Of a stretch of DNA of 64,000 bases, positions 60,051 through 64,000 are shown piece after piece (the stretch's first letter is position 1; every line of letters begins with the position of its first letter). Location: positions 62,001 through 126,000 of the forward strand of contig CAKZQS010000005.1 of NCBI GenBank assembly GCA_937141935.1, written 5' to 3'. The notes below the pieces were generated by a model. That model was given only the letters and a program-made list of their open reading frames with translations. It was not told the origin of the DNA and ran no database searches. Made by a program: the position numbers and the translations under genes. Source of the stretch: an uncultured Ectothiorhodospiraceae bacterium (lineage in GTDB: Bacteria > Pseudomonadota > Gammaproteobacteria > Nevskiales > Oceanococcaceae).

Positions 60051-61361
60051 ATGCTGGCGCTGTGGCGGCGCGCCCGTTTGCGCCTGGCCCTGGCGGCGCT
60101 GGCCGCGCTGCTGGGCGGCTGCGGCGCGCCGGATGATGGCGGGGGCGGATTCGGCCCCGGCGCCGGCCCCGACCTTGGCGGCGGCCCCGGCGGCGCGCAG
60201 GACTGCGACACGGGCAACCTGCGCTGCGCCGCGACCCGCGCCAACTTCTACTGGGGCGCCGCCGGCAACGCCGGCGTGCTGGGCAGCGACGATCCCTACC
60301 GCGACGCGCTGGGCCGCCACTTCACCATCATGACGGCCGAGAACGCGCTGAAGCTGCCGCAGTTGCAGCCGCAGCCCGGCGTGTTCGACTTCAGCGGCGG
60401 CGACCGCCTGGCCGATTTCGCCCGCGCGCAGGGCCTGAAGATGCGTGGCCATGTGCTGATCTGGCGCGAGGATCTGGAGCCCTACCTGGGCCCCGAGCCC
60501 AGCCGCGAGCAGGCCATCGCCTTCATGCGCACGCACATCGAAACCGTGCTCGGCCACTACCGCGCGAACTACCGCGATGTCTTCGTGCAGTGGGATGTGG
60601 TCAACGAGGCTTTCCGCAGCGACGGCTCGCTGCGCGACTCGGGCTGGTACCGCGCCATCGGCCCCGACTTCATCGCCATCGCCTTTCGCATCGCGCACGA
60701 GGTCTGGCCGGAGCTGGAGCTGTACTACAACGACTTCTTCGAGCTGACCTTCAACGCCGGCGGCACCTTCGTCGACGCCAGCGGCGGGATCGACCCCGAC
60801 GCCATCACCCCCGGCAGCGGCATCACCGCCGGGGCCAGCGCCTGCAACGACAGCCACAAGTGCGCGGGCACGGCCGCGCCCCTGTGTACCGACCCGGCGG
60901 GCTGCCCCGGCGCCCGCGCCTTTTTGGCGGACCTGGTCGCCGCGGGCGTGCCCATCGACGGCGTGGGCTTTCAGGCGCACATCGCCACGCCGGCGCTGGC
61001 GCCGGACTGGGCCGAATTCGCCAGCTGGGTCGAGAACCTGAACCTGCGCTGGGCGCTGACCGAACTGGACCGCCCCTGCGAAACCGGCGGCAGCGCCCAG
61101 ACCCGGAGCACCTGCTTCGAATGGCAACGCCAGGCCTTTGGCGACGCCGTGGCCGCCTGCGCGGCCTCGCCCTATTGCAACACCGTGGTGCAGTGGGCCG
61201 TGGCCGACCCTTACAGCTGGTGGCGCGGCCTGAGCGGCGGCGCGCTGGGCAATGCCGTGGCGCTGGACGACGCCTTTGGCTACAAGCCGGCGGCGCAGGC
61301 GGTGCTGCAGGCGCTCAATGCGGCCGGCCCGCCGGCGGCGCCCACCCTTGCCAGCCGATAG
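60051..61361 (+). CDS. GH10-like glycoside hydrolase lipoprotein (xylanase-related)
   Basis: A 436-residue lipoprotein (lipobox LLGGC, Cys near residue 24) with a Gly/Pro-rich linker and a GH10 barrel. Both catalytic Glu are present: the acid/base in WDVVNEAF (Glu186) and the nucleophile in WALTELD (Glu338). TAENALKLPQLQPQPGVFDF and QWAVADPYSWW also match GH10. It differs at RGHVLIWRED, where most GH10 enzymes have a His after the Trp (GHTLVWH), and it has an insertion of about 40 residues with four Cys (around 255-290). It starts 4 bp after phoX. The substrate may not be xylan. Confidence 0.85.
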   Translation: MLALWRRARLRLALAALAALLGGCGAPDDGGGGFGPGAGPDLGGGPGGAQDCDTGNLRCAATRANFYWGAAGNAGVLGSDDPYRDALGRHFTIMTAENALKLPQLQPQPGVFDFSGGDRLADFARAQGLKMRGHVLIWREDLEPYLGPEPSREQAIAFMRTHIETVLGHYRANYRDVFVQWDVVNEAFRSDGSLRDSGWYRAIGPDFIAIAFRIAHEVWPELELYYNDFFELTFNAGGTFVDASGGIDPDAITPGSGITAGASACNDSHKCAGTAAPLCTDPAGCPGARAFLADLVAAGVPIDGVGFQAHIATPALAPDWAEFASWVENLNLRWALTELDRPCETGGSAQTRSTCFEWQRQAFGDAVAACAASPYCNTVVQWAVADPYSWWRGLSGGALGNAVALDDAFGYKPAAQAVLQALNAAGPPAAPTLASR

Positions 61362-61455
61362 AGAGCAAGGCCTAGACGCCACGGGATTCCCGGCAGGCGT
61401 CGCGAACGCTAGGCCCCACGCGGCAACGCGCCGGGGCGCAAAGGGGAGGACCACG

Positions 61456-63786
61456 ATGACTATGGCACGACGACTCCGACACGCAGGCACCGCCCTGCTG
61501 CTCTTTCTGACCGCCCCCTGCGCGATGGCCGCGCAGCAGGAGGGCTACATCGAGCTGCCGGATGGCGTGGGGCTGAAGTACACGGTGCTGCTGCCCGAGG
61601 GGGAAGGGCCGTTCCCCACCGTGCTGCACTATCAGGGCTACGCCGCGGGCTCGGACCCAAACGACAACGGGCTGGTGCTGATCTCGCCGCAACTGCTGGA
61701 GCGGGGCATCGCGGTCCTGGGCGTCAGCCTGCGTGGTACCGGCTGCTCGGAGGGCGATTTCGACCTGTTTGAGCGGCAGTGGGTCGCCGACGGCGTTGAT
61801 GTCATCGACTGGGCCTCCCGGCAGGCCTGGTCCAACGGGGCGATCGCCATGGTGGGCCTGTCCTTCCCGGGCATGACCCAGCTGATGGTCGGGCCCGAGC
61901 GCCCGGCCGCGTTGAAGGCGCTGCTGCCCTGGTCCGCGATGACGGACATTTATCGCGACGTGGCCTACCCCGGCGGGATCTTCAACGCCAGCTTTGCATC
62001 GGCCTGGACCGGCATCCAGAAGCTGGGCTACACCGATGTGCCCAATGAAGTGCTGATTGAGGGCGACGCCCGCTGCGCCGCGGCCGTCGCGCAGCAGAAT
62101 GACCCGCAGCAGATCGTCTTCGTCCAGGGCCAAACCGCCCCCTACGCCGACGCCGACCTCTACGAGCGCTTCGTCCCCGAGGGCACGATCGGGCAGATCA
62201 ACGTGCCCGTGCTCTTTGCGCATGCCTGGCAGGACGAACAGATCGCGTCGCGCACCCTCATCGACTACGAGCAACTCGACCCGCAGCGCACCTGGCATGT
62301 GTATGGCAATGGCGTGCATGGATATGGTCTGGGTTCGGCCCTGGTCGTCGACACGGCGATGGCCTTTCTGGAGCGCTATCTGCTGGGCATCGAGAACGGC
62401 TTCGAGGCCACGCCCCGGGTCCAGATCGAGCATGAGGTCTATTTCGGTGCCGACGGCCGCTGGACCGAAGCCTATGACCGCTTCCCCGTTCCCACCCGCC
62501 TGGCCGAGCTGTACCTGACCGTCGATGGCGGCCTGCAGGCGCAGCGCCCGGACACGGCCGGCAGCGTCGATTACGCCTACCCCCTGCCCGCGCCCAGCAT
62601 GACGGCGGCGCTGGCCGCGCAGACCGAGAACCAGAGCTACGGCCTGCCCATCACGCCGGGCGGCGCGGCGGTCTTCAGCACGGCCCCGCTGAGCCACGAC
62701 CTGCATTGGTTCGGCCCGTCGCGGCTGGATCTGGATTTCTCCTCCACCGCGGTGGATACGGACCTGCAGGTCAGCCTCACCGAGGTGCGGCCGGATGGGC
62801 AGGAGATGTTCATCCAACGCGGCTGGCTGCGGGCCTCCCATCAGGCGCTGGACCTGCGACACACCCGCGCCGACCTGCCCCACCACAGCCATGTCCAGGC
62901 GGACCAGACCTTGCTGACGCCGGGCGAAGCCCGACGCCTCAGCGTGGAGATCTGGCCGGTCGCGCACATCTTTCGCGCGGGCTCGGCGGTCCGCATCCGC
63001 GTGGAAGCGCCGCTGGGCACGACCGGGTTTCGGCAGCTGGAGCTCAACCCCACGCCGGCCATCAACAGTGTGCACCTCGGCGGGGCCGATCCGACGCGGC
63101 TGACCTTTGGGCTGATCCCCGACGCGCAGGCGCCTGTGCCGCTGGGACCCTGCGTGGACCGCATCAACCAACCCTGCCGCGCGGCGGACAGCTCGGTGAT
63201 GCCGGGCTCGCTGAGCCTTCCCGCGGCGCGGGCACAAGCGCCCACGTCGGGCCAGGTGCGGAAGGACGGCGACGAGATCGTGCTGCACAACACGACGAGC
63301 AGCCCGCATTACCTGCGGGCGCTGCGGGTGGCGGTCGAGCCCGGGGTCGAGGTCCTGGAACTGAGGGCGGGCGAATTCCGCCAGAGCATTGCGCAGCCCT
63401 ACGCCGAAGCACGTTTCGAAATCTCGGAGATCGAGTTGGCCCCCGACCAACAGCTGCGCCTCTCCCTGCACGCCGAAGCGGCGGGCGTCGCGCAGGCCAT
63501 CGATCGCCTGTCCAGCACCGCACACGCCCGCGGCCCTGCGGCCGTGACGACGTCGGGCGGGTTGCTGGTGCTGGCCTGGGGGATGTTCGCCCTGTGGGGG
63601 CTGCGCAAGCCCCGCTCGCGAGCCTGGTTGCTGGGCCTGGGCCTCTGCGGCGCCTTGGTGGGCTGCAGTGGCGGGCGCGAAGGGACCGGCCCGCGCAGCG
63701 CCGTGGTGCCAAAGTCCGCCGTGATCGCGGTTGAGGTGGTCGACGCGCGGGGCCAGTTTCTGCACTACGCCGTCGCGCCCGACTGA
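61456..63786 (+). CDS. CocE/NonD-family acyl hydrolase with an unusual C-terminal extension
   Basis: A 776-residue exported serine hydrolase. The signal ends near PCAMAAQ. The alpha/beta core has RGTGCSEGDFDLF, the nucleophile Ser136 in MVGLSFPGMTQ, the Asp in AHAWQDEQ and the His in GNGVHGYG, and a C-terminal jelly-roll (X-Pro dipeptidyl-peptidase type) domain with LDLDFSSTAVDTDLQVSL. After it come two hydrophobic segments: SGGLLVLAWGMFALWGLRKPR and AWLLGLGLCGALVGCSGG, the latter a lipobox-like sequence, then 45 more residues. GGGGAGGA precedes the ATG. It follows the GH10 gene by 94 bp. Substrates of the family are esters or Pro-peptides. Confidence 0.83.
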   Translation: MTMARRLRHAGTALLLFLTAPCAMAAQQEGYIELPDGVGLKYTVLLPEGEGPFPTVLHYQGYAAGSDPNDNGLVLISPQLLERGIAVLGVSLRGTGCSEGDFDLFERQWVADGVDVIDWASRQAWSNGAIAMVGLSFPGMTQLMVGPERPAALKALLPWSAMTDIYRDVAYPGGIFNASFASAWTGIQKLGYTDVPNEVLIEGDARCAAAVAQQNDPQQIVFVQGQTAPYADADLYERFVPEGTIGQINVPVLFAHAWQDEQIASRTLIDYEQLDPQRTWHVYGNGVHGYGLGSALVVDTAMAFLERYLLGIENGFEATPRVQIEHEVYFGADGRWTEAYDRFPVPTRLAELYLTVDGGLQAQRPDTAGSVDYAYPLPAPSMTAALAAQTENQSYGLPITPGGAAVFSTAPLSHDLHWFGPSRLDLDFSSTAVDTDLQVSLTEVRPDGQEMFIQRGWLRASHQALDLRHTRADLPHHSHVQADQTLLTPGEARRLSVEIWPVAHIFRAGSAVRIRVEAPLGTTGFRQLELNPTPAINSVHLGGADPTRLTFGLIPDAQAPVPLGPCVDRINQPCRAADSSVMPGSLSLPAARAQAPTSGQVRKDGDEIVLHNTTSSPHYLRALRVAVEPGVEVLELRAGEFRQSIAQPYAEARFEISEIELAPDQQLRLSLHAEAAGVAQAIDRLSSTAHARGPAAVTTSGGLLVLAWGMFALWGLRKPRSRAWLLGLGLCGALVGCSGGREGTGPRSAVVPKSAVIAVEVVDARGQFLHYAVAPD

Positions 63787-63902
63787 GGCCGGCGCCGGCG
63801 CCTTCTGCGCGGTCGGCCTTAGGCCGTGCGCAAAGCGCCGCCGGGAACGGCCGCCCGGGCGTGTAGACTGGCCAGGCTTGCCCGCCGCTGCACGGAGCTG
63901 CC

Positions 63903-64000
63903 ATGCCAGCCCCTCCCCGTTCCGTGCTGGACACGAACGACCTCCCCGCCCCGCACCGCTACGCGGCGTGGCGCGAGAGCTTTAGCGTGGGCTTTGGTTA
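63903..64000 (+). CDS. Likely AraC-family regulator, N-terminal fragment (runs off window edge)
   Basis: Only the first 32 codons are in the window: SVLDTNDLPAPHRYAAWRESFSVGF. This resembles the opening of AraC-type regulators with an AraC-binding-like sensor domain (DLPxxxRFxAWRExF). GGAG lies 8 bp before the ATG at 63903. The HTH part lies outside, so the call rests on this short match. It is too short for the ORF track. Confidence 0.55.
   Translation, partial: MPAPPRSVLDTNDLPAPHRYAAWRESFSVGFG

Overview
This is a 64 kb stretch of a GC-rich (roughly 70 %) bacterial chromosome, densely coding on both strands, with no rRNA, no tRNA that I can recognise, no phage, no insertion sequence and no CRISPR array. 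The order argH / algZ-algR-hemC-hemD-hemX-hemY, a TonB-dependent receptor, many lipoproteins, GlyGly-CTERM tails and a PhoX-type Tat protein point to a Gammaproteobacterium near the Xanthomonadales/Nevskiales/Pseudomonas side; the genus cannot be named from the sequence.

Layout. 1-8 kb: housekeeping and small metabolic genes (FAH hydrolase fragment, polyphosphate:AMP phosphotransferase, ComEA-like HhH protein, thioesterase, nitroreductase, macro-domain deacetylase, DUF2505, DUF2834, mnmG, dps). 8-20 kb: a long run on the minus strand. Reading in the direction of transcription it is algZ-algR, hemC-hemD-hemX-hemY, an SDR epimerase, a short Mpo1-like protein, then a tightly overlapped trio (sterol desaturase / EHGG-repeat protein / unknown secreted protein) and a PhnC-PhnE-type ABC transporter. 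20-27 kb: argH-purT, a VapBC toxin-antitoxin pair, a second Mpo1-like protein divergent from a Crp/Fnr regulator, and the ABC-F ATPase ybiT. 27-34 kb: a RetSat-like oxidoreductase behind two TetR-style palindromes, then three consecutive exported beta-propeller proteins, two with GlyGly-CTERM sorting tails. 34-46 kb: a polytopic membrane protein, an NhaC antiporter, a GlyGly-CTERM M14 carboxypeptidase and a TonB receptor (a plausible peptide-uptake group), divergent from a lipoprotein and a lipoprotein amidohydrolase. 46-51 kb: typA/bipA, then a cluster of tiny membrane proteins around a CarH/LitR-like MerR regulator, with 11-bp-period TTGTCT repeats in two promoter regions. 50-52 kb: sbtA-sbtB, a bicarbonate transporter and its PII-like partner. 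52-64 kb: exported hydrolases (SGNH esterase, dipeptidase-like lipoprotein, PhoX, GH10, CocE) with a UbiB-family kinase and a DUF3429 protein, ending in the start of an AraC-type regulator.

Most interesting candidates for something undescribed: the three-gene beta-propeller/GlyGly-CTERM surface operon (28.8-34.1 kb), the EHGG-repeat operon (10.4-12.1 kb), and the MerR regulator with its five-gene set of small membrane proteins and shared 11-bp repeat operators (48.2-50.3 kb). All functional statements rest on reading the translations; no database search was run.
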